Assembly (NCBI RefSeq): GCF_019247635.1
Contig: NZ_JAFBAR010000065.1
Span: 1 to 50,192, forward strand
Reading direction: 5' to 3'
DNA length: 50,192 nucleotides
Source of the DNA: Mycobacterium sp.
Lineage (GTDB): Bacteria; Actinomycetota; Actinomycetes; Mycobacteriales; Mycobacteriaceae
This document shows, piece after piece, positions 11,690-20,373 of the stretch (positions within the stretch are counted from its first letter, which is position 1; every line of letters begins with the position of its first letter). The translations under genes and the position numbers were made by a program. Under the pieces are notes generated by a model that had not been told where the DNA came from, ran no database searches, and saw only the letters and a program-made list of their open reading frames with translations.

Positions 11690-11695
11690 ACCCTA
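11690..11695 (-). promoter_or_regulatory. Possible -10 element of the pyrG promoter
   Basis: TAGGGT on the minus strand fits the mycobacterial TANNNT pattern and lies 62 bases upstream of the pyrG GTG, within the 123-base gap to the mctB-like gene. No convincing -35 element is visible. Sequence match only. Confidence 0.3.
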
Positions 11696-11751
11696 ACATC
11701 CGGCGCGCCGGGCCGCCGGTAACACGCCCTAGGTGTGACCTACTACGACCG

Positions 11752-12696
11752 CTACTGCGGCACGGTGAGCGAGGTGGCCCCTTTGCCGGCGCCGTACTGC
11801 GCGCTATGGCCGCCGTTGACCAGATCGTGCAGGCCCAGGATCGCGGTGATCCGTCCGGCCTCGGCGTCGACGTTGTCGACGGTGCTAATGGTCGCGGCCA
11901 TGCCGCCGTCGGCGCGGGTCACGGCAACTGCGGCGGAGCCGGTCGCCGAGCCGTCGCGGCCGGCCAGCAGGGTGCCCGACCCATGCGGCGCCAGCGCCGC
12001 CGCGAACCGGGCCACCGTGGCCCCCCGGTTGCCAGCGTCGGTGGCCACCCCCCCGCCGGTGATCACCAGCGCGGCGTTTGCTGCGCCGAAGTGGTCAATG
12101 GGCTGATAGGTGATAAAGCCGGTGTCCCGCAGGGCGGCCAACACCGTGTCCCGCTGGGTGTCGTCAACTGAGGGGGCGCCTGGGGTGGCGTTGATCAACA
12201 ACGCGATCCCGAGTAGGTCTCCGGCCTGCGAACCCTGATCCACCAGCTTGGTGCTCAACTGGGTGCCGGCCGGCAGGACGGACGAATTCACCACGGTGCG
12301 CAACTTTTCGGCGGAGTTGGCCTCGACGAACTCCTGTGTCAGCGTCACCGTCCCGGTGACCGAACCGCCGGCCTGGCCGACGATCTTCGACACGGCGGCC
12401 ACGTCGTCGTCCTTGGCGTCCGGGGTGCGGAAGACCACCACCGTCTTGCCCGTCAACGCGTCGTGCACGATCCGGCCCAGCACCTGAGCGTCGAAATTGT
12501 TTGCCGCGCTGAGCTTCTCGCTCAGCGCATTCTTCTGGTCGGTGAGTCCGCTGATCTGCGCGTAAAGGTCGCGTTTCTCGTTACGCAGGCTGGACAGCAG
12601 GGTGTCGGAGAAAAAGCCGGAACCCAGCACCACTCCCACGGCCAGCGCAAGGAAGACCGCGGCCAGCGAAATCGCATGTTGGCGTAACGAGATCAT
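11752..12696 (-). CDS. mctB: MctB/SteB-like envelope protein (Rv1698 family)
   Basis: 314 aa from ATG 12696 (MISLRQHA); a GTG nine bases upstream is possible. One hydrophobic segment at residues 8-29 is followed by a coiled coil (about 35-65) and a long soluble domain rich in Ala, Gly and Thr. The M. tuberculosis homologue was described as an outer-membrane channel needed for copper homeostasis (MctB). The corynebacterial homologue, as I recall, is SteB, part of the cell-separation pathway with SteA. The preceding gene is the SteA homologue, 22 bases away, which supports a shared envelope role. Confidence 0.85.
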   Translation of the reverse strand: MISLRQHAISLAAVFLALAVGVVLGSGFFSDTLLSSLRNEKRDLYAQISGLTDQKNALSEKLSAANNFDAQVLGRIVHDALTGKTVVVFRTPDAKDDDVAAVSKIVGQAGGSVTGTVTLTQEFVEANSAEKLRTVVNSSVLPAGTQLSTKLVDQGSQAGDLLGIALLINATPGAPSVDDTQRDTVLAALRDTGFITYQPIDHFGAANAALVITGGGVATDAGNRGATVARFAAALAPHGSGTLLAGRDGSATGSAAVAVTRADGGMAATISTVDNVDAEAGRITAILGLHDLVNGGHSAQYGAGKGATSLTVPQ

Positions 12697-12718
12697 GTGG
12701 ACCACCGTCCTCGAAGGT

Positions 12719-13900
12719 TTAGGACACCAGGTGCTGCACCCAGAGGGAGAACCGGTTCCAGTAGTCGACGACCCAGTGCAGGACCGTGGCGTCCGTCCGC
12801 GACACCCACAACGCGACGATGACCGCGATTAGCATGGTCATCGCCAGCAGCGCGATGGCGCCGGCCGAGATGTGGTTGCGGTACAGGGTGGCAACGGCCT
12901 TGGAGTCCACCAGCTTCTCCCCCACTCGTAGCCGGGTGAGGAAGGTCGAGGGGTTGCTCTGCGCGCGTGTCCGGTCGAAGAAGGTTTCGATATTGGCGGT
13001 ATGGCCGGCCGTGACCAGCAGCGCCGCCCCGTGATGATCGGCCAGCAGCAGGGCCAGGTCTGTCGCCGAGCCGGCCGCGGGGAACGTCATCGCCCCGACC
13101 CCGAGGTCTTGGATCCGCTCCAGGCCGGGCGCATGGCCGTCGGCGTCGGCGGGCAGTACCACCTGCGCGCCGCACTTGAGGACCTCGGTGCTGATCTGGT
13201 CGGGGTCGCCGACGATGAGTTGCGGGCGGTAACCCGCCTTGCGCAACACATCGGCGCCGCTGCCCACCCCGACCAGCACCGGCTGGTACTCCTTGATGAA
13301 TGGCTTGAGGGATCGCAGATCCTCGGCCGCGCCGGGCTCGTCGGAAACGATCACCACATGCCGGCGGCGCATGTCGACGTCGATGTCGGGGATGCCGATA
13401 CCGTCGATCAGCAATGGGCTTTCGCTGCGGATGAACTCAATTGTGTTGCCGGCGAACGCTTCCAGATGGGCGGCCAGGCCGCTTTTGGCCTCGCGCATGA
13501 GATCGGCGATGTCGTGGTCGGTGCGCTCGGTACCGCGGATCAGCCGGCGGTCACCCGAATACACGCCGCCCTCGTGCAGCCGAATCTTGGCGCCGTCCTT
13601 GATCTTCTTGAAGACGTCGGGGCCGGTCTCATCGATAAGCGTGACCCCGTTGTTGACCAGCACCTCCGGGCCCAGATTGGGGTAACGGCCCGAGACAGAC
13701 GGCGACGCGTTGACGACGGCCGCGATGTCGGCTTCCACCAGCGCGTCGGCGGTGATGCGGTCCAGGTCCAACACATCGAGGACCACGATGTCGCCTGGGC
13801 ACACCCGTCGCAGCAATCGGTCGATGTTGCGATCGACCCGTGCGGTGCCGATCAAACCCGGCCGGGAGGCGTTACGGGACAGAAGCGTTGTCATCCTCAT
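12719..13900 (-). CDS. SteA-like membrane protein (Rv1697 family)
   Basis: 393 aa from ATG 13900; the ORF is open far upstream, but the 393-aa length matches what I recall for M. tuberculosis and removes a repetitive leader. The large cytoplasmic part resembles thiamin-pyrophosphokinase-like folds (segments such as LIVGDPDQIS and PADADGHAPG). One membrane segment near the C-terminus (about 345-368, AIALLAMTMLIAVIVALWV) is followed by a Trp-rich tail. In corynebacteria the homologue SteA acts with SteB in daughter cell separation. Likely co-transcribed with the MctB/SteB-like gene. A perfect inverted repeat lies 50-70 bases upstream. Confidence 0.85.
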   Translation of the reverse strand: MRMTTLLSRNASRPGLIGTARVDRNIDRLLRRVCPGDIVVLDVLDLDRITADALVEADIAAVVNASPSVSGRYPNLGPEVLVNNGVTLIDETGPDVFKKIKDGAKIRLHEGGVYSGDRRLIRGTERTDHDIADLMREAKSGLAAHLEAFAGNTIEFIRSESPLLIDGIGIPDIDVDMRRRHVVIVSDEPGAAEDLRSLKPFIKEYQPVLVGVGSGADVLRKAGYRPQLIVGDPDQISTEVLKCGAQVVLPADADGHAPGLERIQDLGVGAMTFPAAGSATDLALLLADHHGAALLVTAGHTANIETFFDRTRAQSNPSTFLTRLRVGEKLVDSKAVATLYRNHISAGAIALLAMTMLIAVIVALWVSRTDATVLHWVVDYWNRFSLWVQHLVS

Positions 13901-13949
13901 GGGGGCCGATTCTGGCCGCCGCCGATGGCAGTCGCGGGGAGGCGCGCCG

Positions 13950-13970
13950 TAACTTCTGCCCCAGAAGTTA
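13950..13970. promoter_or_regulatory. Perfect inverted repeat upstream of the steA-mctB pair
   Basis: TAACTTCTG (13950-13958) and CAGAAGTTA (13962-13970) form exact 9-bp arms around CCC. The site lies in the 209-base gap between recN and the steA-like gene, 50-70 bases before the ATG. The AT-rich arms stand out from the GC-rich surroundings. This is the geometry of an operator for a dimeric repressor or activator; the regulator is not identified. Confidence 0.45.
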
Positions 13971-14109
13971 AATCGTGTCACATCTGTATCAGGGTCGAGT
14001 TTGACTTTTCGGCGCGGGCCAGCTTGCGCGAAGGTGCACAGTTGTACGCCCGGCACGGCGTGTCCCTGTACCAACACGCACGGTCGCGGGTGGGAAGGGG
14101 AGTTGGGTT

Positions 14110-15855
14110 TTAGTTGCGGTCGTTCTGGGCGGTCTCGAGCAACTCCCGGGCGTGCGCGCGCCCGCTGTCGGACTCGCCGAGCCCCGCCAGCATCCGGGCC
14201 AGCTCGGCCACCCGGTCGTTGTCGGCGACCCTCCGCACCCCGCTGGCACCGTCGACGCTGTGCACCACGAGGTGGACGTCGGCGTACGCCGCGACCTGGG
14301 GCAGATGCGTGACCACGATGACCTGGTGAGTGCGCGCCAGCCTCGCCAGCCGCCGTCCGATCTGGACCGCCGCCCAACCGCCGACGCCGGCATCCACCTC
14401 GTCGAACACCATGGTCGTGCCCGCTGAGATCTTTCGAGACGCCGCCAGCACCACTTCCAGAGCCAGCATCACCCGGGACAGCTCACCCCCCGACGCGCTC
14501 TTGGCCAGCGGCAGTACCGTCATGCCGCGATGGGCCGCGAAGCCGAACTCGACCTCATCGATGCCGTCAGCTCCGACCCGAGCCAGCTCACCGGACGGCA
14601 ACTGCAGCCCGGCGGGATCCTCGTGGCCGGCCAGGTCGGTGCTTACCCCGATGGTGAATTCGGCATCGGCCATCGCCAGGGCGGACAACTCCGCGGTGAC
14701 CTCTTTGGCCATCCGCTTGGCCGCTTTGCGCCGGATTTTGCTGAGATCGACTGCGGCTAGGCATAATTCGCGTGCCAGCTCGTCGGTACGGCGTTCCAGC
14801 GCCGCCAGACTCTCTTCGGAGACGTCGAGTTGGGTCAGCCGGTCGCGCGATTGCTGCGCCCATTGCATAACCCCGTCGATGTCCGCGGCATACTTGCGGG
14901 TCAACGTGCGCAGCTGGGCCTGACGTGCCAGTTTGGCTTCCAAGGCGCTGGCGTCGGTCGGCAGCGCTTCGAGATAGTCGCCGAGTTCGCGGGCCGCGTC
15001 GACGACCACCGTCAAGGCCTCGTCGAGCTGTGCGGCCAAGGTGCGCAGCGCGGCGTCATCGGTCGATTCCAGTGCCGCCCTTGCCCTTCCCAAACCATTG
15101 GTGGCGCCGAATTCGTCGACGTCATCGGCTGACAGCGCGGCGCGTGCCGTCGCGGCGGCCTCACGCAGCGTGTCGAGTTCGGAGAGCCGGACAATGTCGG
15201 CGACGAGCGCGTCGTCCTCCCCCGGTTGCGGGTCGACGGCGTCGATCTCGTTGAGCGCGAACTTCAGTCGGTCGGCCTCCTGAGCGAGTTCGCGTGCGCG
15301 GTCGCGACGGTCGATGAGGTCGCGGCGCGCCGTTAGCCAGGCGTCGCGCAGCTTGCGATACCGCTCCAACGCGGGGCCGGTCGCCGCGAAACGGTCCAGC
15401 GCGTTGCGTTGTTCCTCTGGGCGCATCAGCCTGAGCTGATCGTTCTGACCGTGCAGCGTGAGCAGTTCGGCGGTGAAACCGCTCAGCGACTTGGCCGGCA
15501 CGCTGCGCCCGCCCAGGTAGGCGCGTGATGGCCCGTCGCGGCTGACCGATCGCAGCGCGATCACTGAGCCGTCCTCGTCGCGCTCTGCTCCCGACGCGTC
15601 CAGCATCGCGTCCAGTTGCGCGACCGCATGGCCATCGAAATCGGTTGTGGTGAAACGACCTTCGACGACAGCGCGCTCGGCGCCGGACCGGACCCGGGTG
15701 GCGTCGGCTCGAGCGCCGCCGAGCAGGTGCAGGCTGGTCACCACCATGGTCTTGCCGGTGCCCGTCTCGCCGGTGAGAACGGTCAGGCCGCGATCGAACT
15801 CGGCGGTCGCGACGCTGATCGCACCCAACGATTCGATGCGTATCTCAGATAGCAC
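14110..15855 (-). CDS. recN: DNA repair ATPase RecN
   Basis: 581 aa SMC-like protein. It has Walker A GETGTGKT at 29-36, a central coiled-coil arm, and a Walker B region near residue 480 (TTMVFDEVDAGVGG). It acts in double-strand break repair and DNA end gathering. The start is GTG at 15855, 3 bases after the nadK stop. It belongs to the tlyA-nadK-recN group. No LexA-type box is visible directly upstream because the gene lies inside the operon. Confidence 0.95.
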   Translation of the reverse strand: MLSEIRIESLGAISVATAEFDRGLTVLTGETGTGKTMVVTSLHLLGGARADATRVRSGAERAVVEGRFTTTDFDGHAVAQLDAMLDASGAERDEDGSVIALRSVSRDGPSRAYLGGRSVPAKSLSGFTAELLTLHGQNDQLRLMRPEEQRNALDRFAATGPALERYRKLRDAWLTARRDLIDRRDRARELAQEADRLKFALNEIDAVDPQPGEDDALVADIVRLSELDTLREAAATARAALSADDVDEFGATNGLGRARAALESTDDAALRTLAAQLDEALTVVVDAARELGDYLEALPTDASALEAKLARQAQLRTLTRKYAADIDGVMQWAQQSRDRLTQLDVSEESLAALERRTDELARELCLAAVDLSKIRRKAAKRMAKEVTAELSALAMADAEFTIGVSTDLAGHEDPAGLQLPSGELARVGADGIDEVEFGFAAHRGMTVLPLAKSASGGELSRVMLALEVVLAASRKISAGTTMVFDEVDAGVGGWAAVQIGRRLARLARTHQVIVVTHLPQVAAYADVHLVVHSVDGASGVRRVADNDRVAELARMLAGLGESDSGRAHARELLETAQNDRN

Positions 15856-15858
15856 AAG

Positions 15859-16782
15859 TTACTTCCCGCGCCAACCCGTCACCGGCAACCGGAACTTGCG
15901 CACCAGCCGGTCGGTGAACGGCGCGCTGTCCAGCCGTGCCCACTCCACCGGGGTACCACAACGGATCACCTCGAGCCGGCTGCCGGCCGGTACCACCATT
16001 TCGCGGCGACCGTCGCAGAAAACGAGGGCGTCGTGACCGTCCGCCTCGATCTCGATGGCGATGGTGGCATCGGGACTGGTGACCATCGGGCGGCCGAACA
16101 GCGCGTGAGCGTTGTTGGGTACCACCAGGATCGCTTCCAGATCCGGCCACAGCACGGGGCCGCCCGCGGAGAAGGCGTAGGCGGTGGATCCAGTCGGCGT
16201 GGACACCAGCACCCCGTCGCAGCCGAACGCGGACACCGGCCGTCCGTCGATTTCGACGACCACCCCGAGCACGCCGAGTCGCGGGCCCTTCTCCAGGCTG
16301 ACTTCGTTGAGCGCCCATCCCTGCGCGATCACCCGGCCCTTAACGCGTAGCACGACGTCCAGCGTCAGGCGTTGCTCGACCCGATAGTCATGCGCGACAA
16401 CGTGTTCGAGCACCAGGTCGATGGCCTCAGCCTCGGCCTCGGCCAGAAACCCGATCCGGCCCAGGTTCACCCCGAGCACCGGAATGCCGGCGTTGCGGGC
16501 CAGTTCGGCCGCGCGCAGGAAGGTGCCGTCGCCGCCCAGCACGAGCACCAGTTCACAACCGTCGGCGGCGTGTGGGTCGGCGTCGACCACCTCGATTCCG
16601 ACGCCCATCGCACGCACGTCGCCGGGCGAGAGGTGCAAGGATCCCCTGTCGACCGCTTCGGCAGAGAGCACCCGCAGCGCAATTCCGTTGTCGCTGAGGA
16701 CCTTCTGTACACGGCGTGCGGTTTCGGTAGCTTCGTCTCGGCCGGTGTGCACGACCAACAGGATGGTGCGCTCGGCGTTCAT
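15859..16782 (-). CDS. nadK: NAD kinase
   Basis: 307 aa. It phosphorylates NAD to NADP using ATP or polyphosphate (ppnK of M. tuberculosis). The GGDGT motif is at 83-87, followed by [13 protein letters not shown] and the substrate loop [15 protein letters not shown]. The ATG overlaps the tlyA stop by 4 bases and recN follows after 3 bases, so the three genes form one coupled unit. Confidence 0.96.
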   Translation of the reverse strand: MNAERTILLVVHTGRDEATETARRVQKVLSDNGIALRVLSAEAVDRGSLHLSPGDVRAMGVGIEVVDADPHAADGCELVLVLGGDGTFLRAAELARNAGIPVLGVNLGRIGFLAEAEAEAIDLVLEHVVAHDYRVEQRLTLDVVLRVKGRVIAQGWALNEVSLEKGPRLGVLGVVVEIDGRPVSAFGCDGVLVSTPTGSTAYAFSAGGPVLWPDLEAILVVPNNAHALFGRPMVTSPDATIAIEIEADGHDALVFCDGRREMVVPAGSRLEVIRCGTPVEWARLDSAPFTDRLVRKFRLPVTGWRGK

Positions 16783-17588
16783 CGCGGGCCCTCGCTAACG
16801 GCCCGCTGGACGGCAGCCTGCAGCGTGCTACCGGTCATTGGCTGATTTGCCCGGGCGCGCAGCCAGAGGAAGTACTCGACGTTGCCCGACGGGCCCGGCA
16901 GTGGGCTGGCCGTCACCCCCACGGTGTGCCAACCCAGCTCGCCGGCGCGGCGGGCGACGGCGAGCACCGCGTCGCCGCGCAGCCGCGGGTCATGCACCAC
17001 CCCGCCGGCGCCGACGTGGCCCCTGCCTACCTCAAACTGCGGCTTCACCATGGGAACGATATCCGCGTCCCGCGAAGCGCACGCAATCAGCGCGGGCAAC
17101 ACCGTTGCCAGCGAGATGAACGACAGGTCGGCGACCACCAGGTCGACGGGGCCGCCGGTCGCCTCGGGCGACAGGTCCCGCACGTTGGTCCGTTCGACGA
17201 CAATGACCCGCGGATCGCAGCGCAGCGACCAGGCCAGCTGGCCGTAGCCCACATCGGCGGCCACCACTTCGAGCGCTCCGCGGTCCAGTAGCACTTCGGT
17301 GAAGCCGCCCGTCGACGCGCCGGCGTCCAGGCAGCGACGGCCCAGGACGGGGATCCCGAAGGCGTCCAGCGCGCCGATGAGTTTGTGCGCGCCGCGTGAC
17401 ACCCAGGCACGCTCGGCGTCGGCGGCGACCGTCAGGGCGGCGGTGACGGCGACGGCGGTGCTCGGCTTGGCCGCGGGCATGCCGTCGATGCTCACTTTTC
17501 CCGCTCCGATCAGCTCCGCGGCCTGCTGGCGGGATCGCGCCAGGCCGCGCCGGACCAGTTCGACGTCAACGCGGGCACGCCGTGCCAC
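16779..17588 (-). CDS. tlyA: rRNA 2'-O-methyltransferase TlyA
   Basis: 269 aa. An N-terminal S4 domain (about 1-59), the interdomain motif RAWV (60-63) and an FtsJ-type SAM domain with [10 protein letters not shown] (88-97). The catalytic tetrad K69, D154, K182 and E238 is complete. In M. tuberculosis it methylates cytidines in 16S and 23S rRNA, which makes ribosomes sensitive to capreomycin. GTG start, 5 bases after the upstream small gene; overlaps nadK by 4 bases. Confidence 0.96.
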   Translation of the reverse strand: MARRARVDVELVRRGLARSRQQAAELIGAGKVSIDGMPAAKPSTAVAVTAALTVAADAERAWVSRGAHKLIGALDAFGIPVLGRRCLDAGASTGGFTEVLLDRGALEVVAADVGYGQLAWSLRCDPRVIVVERTNVRDLSPEATGGPVDLVVADLSFISLATVLPALIACASRDADIVPMVKPQFEVGRGHVGAGGVVHDPRLRGDAVLAVARRAGELGWHTVGVTASPLPGPSGNVEYFLWLRARANQPMTGSTLQAAVQRAVSEGPR

Positions 17589-17593
17589 TGCGC

Positions 17594-17788
17594 TCAGCCC
17601 TTCTCCGCCGACTCCAGGGCCTGCAAAAGCACGTCATGCGCCTCAGAAAGACGGCGTGCTATCTCTTCGAGCTCGGCGAGAGACGGTCCCTTCCCGGCGT
17701 CGACCGGATGGGCCGGATCCGGCAGCTGGGCCAGCAGCGCGTCGATTTCGGCACGAATTTGGACGGGATCAATAGTCATTGAGTCCAT
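17594..17788 (-). CDS. Conserved small hypothetical protein (Rv1693 type)
   Basis: 64 aa, acidic, predicted to be almost wholly helical (PSLAELEEIARRLSEAHDVLLQALESAEKG as two heptad-like stretches). It has no catalytic motif. It sits between the HAD phosphatase (14 bases away) and tlyA (5 bases). A GGGTGA seven bases upstream supports the ATG at 17788; an internal ATG at 17779 would give 61 aa. Function unknown; the helical pattern suggests a dimer or a partner protein. Confidence 0.8.
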   Translation of the reverse strand: MDSMTIDPVQIRAEIDALLAQLPDPAHPVDAGKGPSLAELEEIARRLSEAHDVLLQALESAEKG

Positions 17789-17802
17789 ACGGTAGTCACC
17801 CG

Positions 17803-18810
17803 CTAGTCGTCATGCAGCAGCGACCAGCGGTCCAGCGCGTCACGGGCCCGCTCGTCGCCGGCCTCGATCCGCGGGGGCCGGCCGTCGGCCCCGGCGTCCC
17901 ACACCGCGCTGGCAACGGCGCGGACGACAGAAAGCCCATCTCCTTGCGCACCTTGGCCGCGCACTCGCACAGCGTCGGCACTGACGTCAACCTGCCAGTC
18001 GTCCTGTGAGCCCACCGCGAGCAGCGCGCCGTCCTGGTGCAGTGCACGCAAATCGTGGCCGATATATGTGGGCCGCCGAGCAGGCTCGGCGTACACGGCC
18101 TCGCGCGCAGTGCTGACGCCGGTGAGCACCATCAGGCTGGGCAACCCCGCGGCGTTGGCCCCTTCGATATCGGTGTCCAGGCGGTCACCGATGACCAGTG
18201 GCGCCTGGAAGTCGCCGCGGGCCACCGCATCGGCCAGCAGCTGCGGGCCGGGTTTGCCGGCTACCTGAGGCTCGGCACCGGTAGCGGCGCGCAACGCCGC
18301 CACCAGGGAACCGTTGCCTGGCAACAGACCGCGCTCGGTGGGCAACGTCGGGTCGATGTTGGCCGCCACCCAGACGGCGCCGGCGCGGATCGCCAACGCG
18401 GCCTCGGCAAGCTCCGGCCAGCCGACGGTCAGCGAAAGGCCTTGGACCACCGCGTCGGGCTGGTCGTCAAAGCGCCGCACCGGTCGCAGCCCGACCGCGC
18501 TGATTTCGTCGGCCAGCGCTTCGGTGCCTACGACCAGCACCTTGGAACCGGGCGCCAGCCGATCGGCCAGCAGATGCGCCGCGCTCTGCGCGCTGGTGAC
18601 GACGTCCTCGTCGGCCGCGGTGAAGCCGAGTTCGCGCAGGTGCGCGGCGACCTGGTCGGCGCTGCGCGACGCGTTGTTGGTGACGAACAGCTTGCGGCTG
18701 TCGACGCGGGCCAACGACTGGATCGCGCCGTCGGTGGGCTCACGGCCGCGAAAGACCGTGCCGTCCAGGTCGATCAGCAAGCAGTCATATTGCTGCGCAA
18801 GCGTTTTCAT
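17803..18810 (-). CDS. HAD phosphatase, probable glycerol 3-phosphate phosphatase (Rv1692 type)
   Basis: 335 aa HAD-superfamily protein of the NagD type. Motif I is DLDGT at 14-18 with nucleophile Asp14. Motif II is FVTNNAS with Thr44. A cap domain follows, then a Lys motif (VAGKPGP) and the metal motif VIGDRLDTDI. The C-terminal extension of about 80 residues is typical of the mycobacterial protein. The M. tuberculosis homologue is reported to dephosphorylate glycerol 3-phosphate, recycling polar heads of phospholipids. It directly abuts the preceding TPR gene. Confidence 0.9.
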   Translation of the reverse strand: MKTLAQQYDCLLIDLDGTVFRGREPTDGAIQSLARVDSRKLFVTNNASRSADQVAAHLRELGFTAADEDVVTSAQSAAHLLADRLAPGSKVLVVGTEALADEISAVGLRPVRRFDDQPDAVVQGLSLTVGWPELAEAALAIRAGAVWVAANIDPTLPTERGLLPGNGSLVAALRAATGAEPQVAGKPGPQLLADAVARGDFQAPLVIGDRLDTDIEGANAAGLPSLMVLTGVSTAREAVYAEPARRPTYIGHDLRALHQDGALLAVGSQDDWQVDVSADAVRVRGQGAQGDGLSVVRAVASAVWDAGADGRPPRIEAGDERARDALDRWSLLHDD

Positions 18811-19605
18811 TCAGCCCAGCTCGCTGACGCGATCTTCGGCGTCGGTGACGCCTTCGACGTCCGCGGCGGCCGACCGCAGAAACCACCGCAGCGCCTCCTC
18901 GTCGCGGCCCAGCGCCAGCAGCGTGTCGGCGTAGGCATAGAACAACCGCGCCGCTGTCGAGCCGGTGCGGTGCGGATCAAGCTGCGGCGTCGACAACACG
19001 ATCAGAGCCTGTTCCAGCTGGCCAAGATCCGCGCGCGCGCCGGCGGCGACAATGCGTAACTCGTCGGCATCGTCGCCGGTGAGCTGGGCCGCCTCGGGGC
19101 CGCGGGCAAGTTCGATCGCCCGCTGCGGACGGCCCAGACCACGTTCGCAATCGGCGATCAGCGCCAGCAACTCAGACTTGCTACCCATCCTGCGGGCCGC
19201 CCGCAATTCGGAGAGTGCCTGACCCCAATCACCGCACTGATAGGCCGCGATCCCGACGGCCTCCCTGATCGCTGCGATCCGGCTGGCGCGCGCCCGGGCC
19301 GCACGCGCATGATCCAGCGCGGCTTGCGGGTCGTCGTCGATCAGCTGGCCCGCGGCCACCAGGTGGCGCGCGACCGCGTCGGCGGTGACACGGTCCAGGG
19401 TGCTCAGTTCGCGCCGAACCTCCGGCGCCAATTGCCTGGCGTCAATATCCGCTGGTATCCGGGGTCCCGCGTCGGGTGGATCGTCGCCGTTGGCCGCCGC
19501 GTTTTTCGGTTGGACTGGCCGCGCGCGGCCCGGACCGGACCAGGGAATGTCGCGTCGGGAGCGCGATCGTCGCTCAGCACCGCGATCCTGCCTGTCATCG
19601 ACCAC
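18811..19605 (-). CDS. Conserved TPR-like protein (Rv1691 type)
   Basis: 264 aa. A charged, probably disordered leader of about 55 residues precedes helical repeats of tetratricopeptide type (for example DWGQALSELRAARRMGS and LGRDEEALRWFLRSAA). No signal peptide or membrane segment is seen, so a cytoplasmic scaffold role is likely. GTG start at 19605. The stop touches the start of the HAD phosphatase gene. The specific partner is unknown. Confidence 0.8.
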   Translation of the reverse strand: MVDDRQDRGAERRSRSRRDIPWSGPGRARPVQPKNAAANGDDPPDAGPRIPADIDARQLAPEVRRELSTLDRVTADAVARHLVAAGQLIDDDPQAALDHARAARARASRIAAIREAVGIAAYQCGDWGQALSELRAARRMGSKSELLALIADCERGLGRPQRAIELARGPEAAQLTGDDADELRIVAAGARADLGQLEQALIVLSTPQLDPHRTGSTAARLFYAYADTLLALGRDEEALRWFLRSAAADVEGVTDAEDRVSELG

Positions 19606-19644
19606 TCGTTAGAGGGTACGGCCTCCCTCGTGTGCCCTCAGCCC

Positions 19645-20043
19645 CTATGCCTGCAGCCGGTTGGGCAACAACGGCGCAATGATCGCCGGACAGTAGGTCG
19701 CAATCGCGATGATGGTAAACACTTTCGCCTTGTCGCGGGACAGTCCATTGCCCTCGGCCATTTTGGACGCGACCCCGTCGAATGATGCTCCCGGCTGGAC
19801 CACCATAGGGCACACCGATTGACCCAACGCGGTGGCGCTGGTCGCTTGGTTGTACGAGATGCCGGCATTGGTCAGGGCGGTGAGAAACGCATTGCCCATC
19901 ATGTCGGCCTGTATCGGCGGCGCCGCCAACATCGCGGCGGTCGCCGCCACACTCACGCTCACCGTCAGGAAGCCCACCGCGACCATCCGCTTGCCCCCCG
20001 GCATTATTCGCCAGTCACCGAACCGAACCAAGTGCGCTGTCAT
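19645..20043 (-). CDS. Secreted DUF732 family protein
   Basis: Up to 132 aa. A hydrophobic segment (VAVGFLTVSVSVAATAAML) and an AxA-like site before QADMMGNAF indicate a Sec signal peptide. The mature part has the DUF732 pattern with two cysteines (SVCPMV and ATYCPAI) likely to form a disulfide. No lipobox Cys is present, although this is the position of the lipoprotein gene lprJ in M. tuberculosis. Start is uncertain: ATG 20043 is the longest, while the ATG at 19986 has a GGGGGG ribosome binding site and would start close to the signal sequence. Function unknown. Confidence 0.75.
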   Translation of the reverse strand: MTAHLVRFGDWRIMPGGKRMVAVGFLTVSVSVAATAAMLAAPPIQADMMGNAFLTALTNAGISYNQATSATALGQSVCPMVVQPGASFDGVASKMAEGNGLSRDKAKVFTIIAIATYCPAIIAPLLPNRLQA

Positions 20044-20373
20044 CTACCATTTCTCATCCGTTGGCCGCTGCAGACGCGGGCGTTTCAGGCGCTGTGACAA
20101 CAGTGCTCAACGCGGGTCACATCGACAACACGGGGCGGTAAATGTTTGCGCACTAACGCGTTTTGTGACAGTACCGCGCGGCCAAGCGGTAGTAACGCCG
20201 GTTGTCCTCCGATCGGAGGAATTCCTACCGCACCTACCCGTCCAGGGGATAGCGGGCCGGCCCGCCCTTGCCGCGACTAGAGCGCATCGCACATACAGAC
20301 GTCAGCGGGAGCCTCGTCGGCCCTCCCCCACGACATGCGTCCCGCTGAGCTTTGCCGGACCTTCGACATCACG
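20044..20373. promoter_or_regulatory. Non-coding gap upstream of the DUF732 gene
   Basis: 330 bases with no credible gene. It contains a perfect 16-bp palindrome (20205-20220). There are three TGTGAC-type hexamers: TGTGAC at 20093-20098 and 20164-20169, and the reverse complement GTCACA at 20116-20121. Such GTGAC-rich upstream regions occur at genes controlled by response regulators such as MtrA, but I cannot confirm a match. Promoter for the DUF732 gene must lie here. Confidence 0.4.
20205..20220. repeat. Perfect 16-bp palindrome
   Basis: TCCTCCGATCGGAGGA reads the same on both strands without a spacer. It lies about 160 bases upstream of the DUF732 gene and 150 bases downstream of tyrS. 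It may be an operator or a short hairpin. Confidence 0.5.

Noticed and set aside
13901..14377. N-terminal extension of the SteA-like protein
   Set aside because: Would overlap recN and adds 159 residues of low-complexity sequence; ATG 13900 gives the expected length.
20107..20292. 61-codon minus-strand frame in the DUF732-tyrS gap
   Set aside because: Arg/Thr-rich, no ribosome binding site, covers the palindrome; regulatory DNA is more likely.
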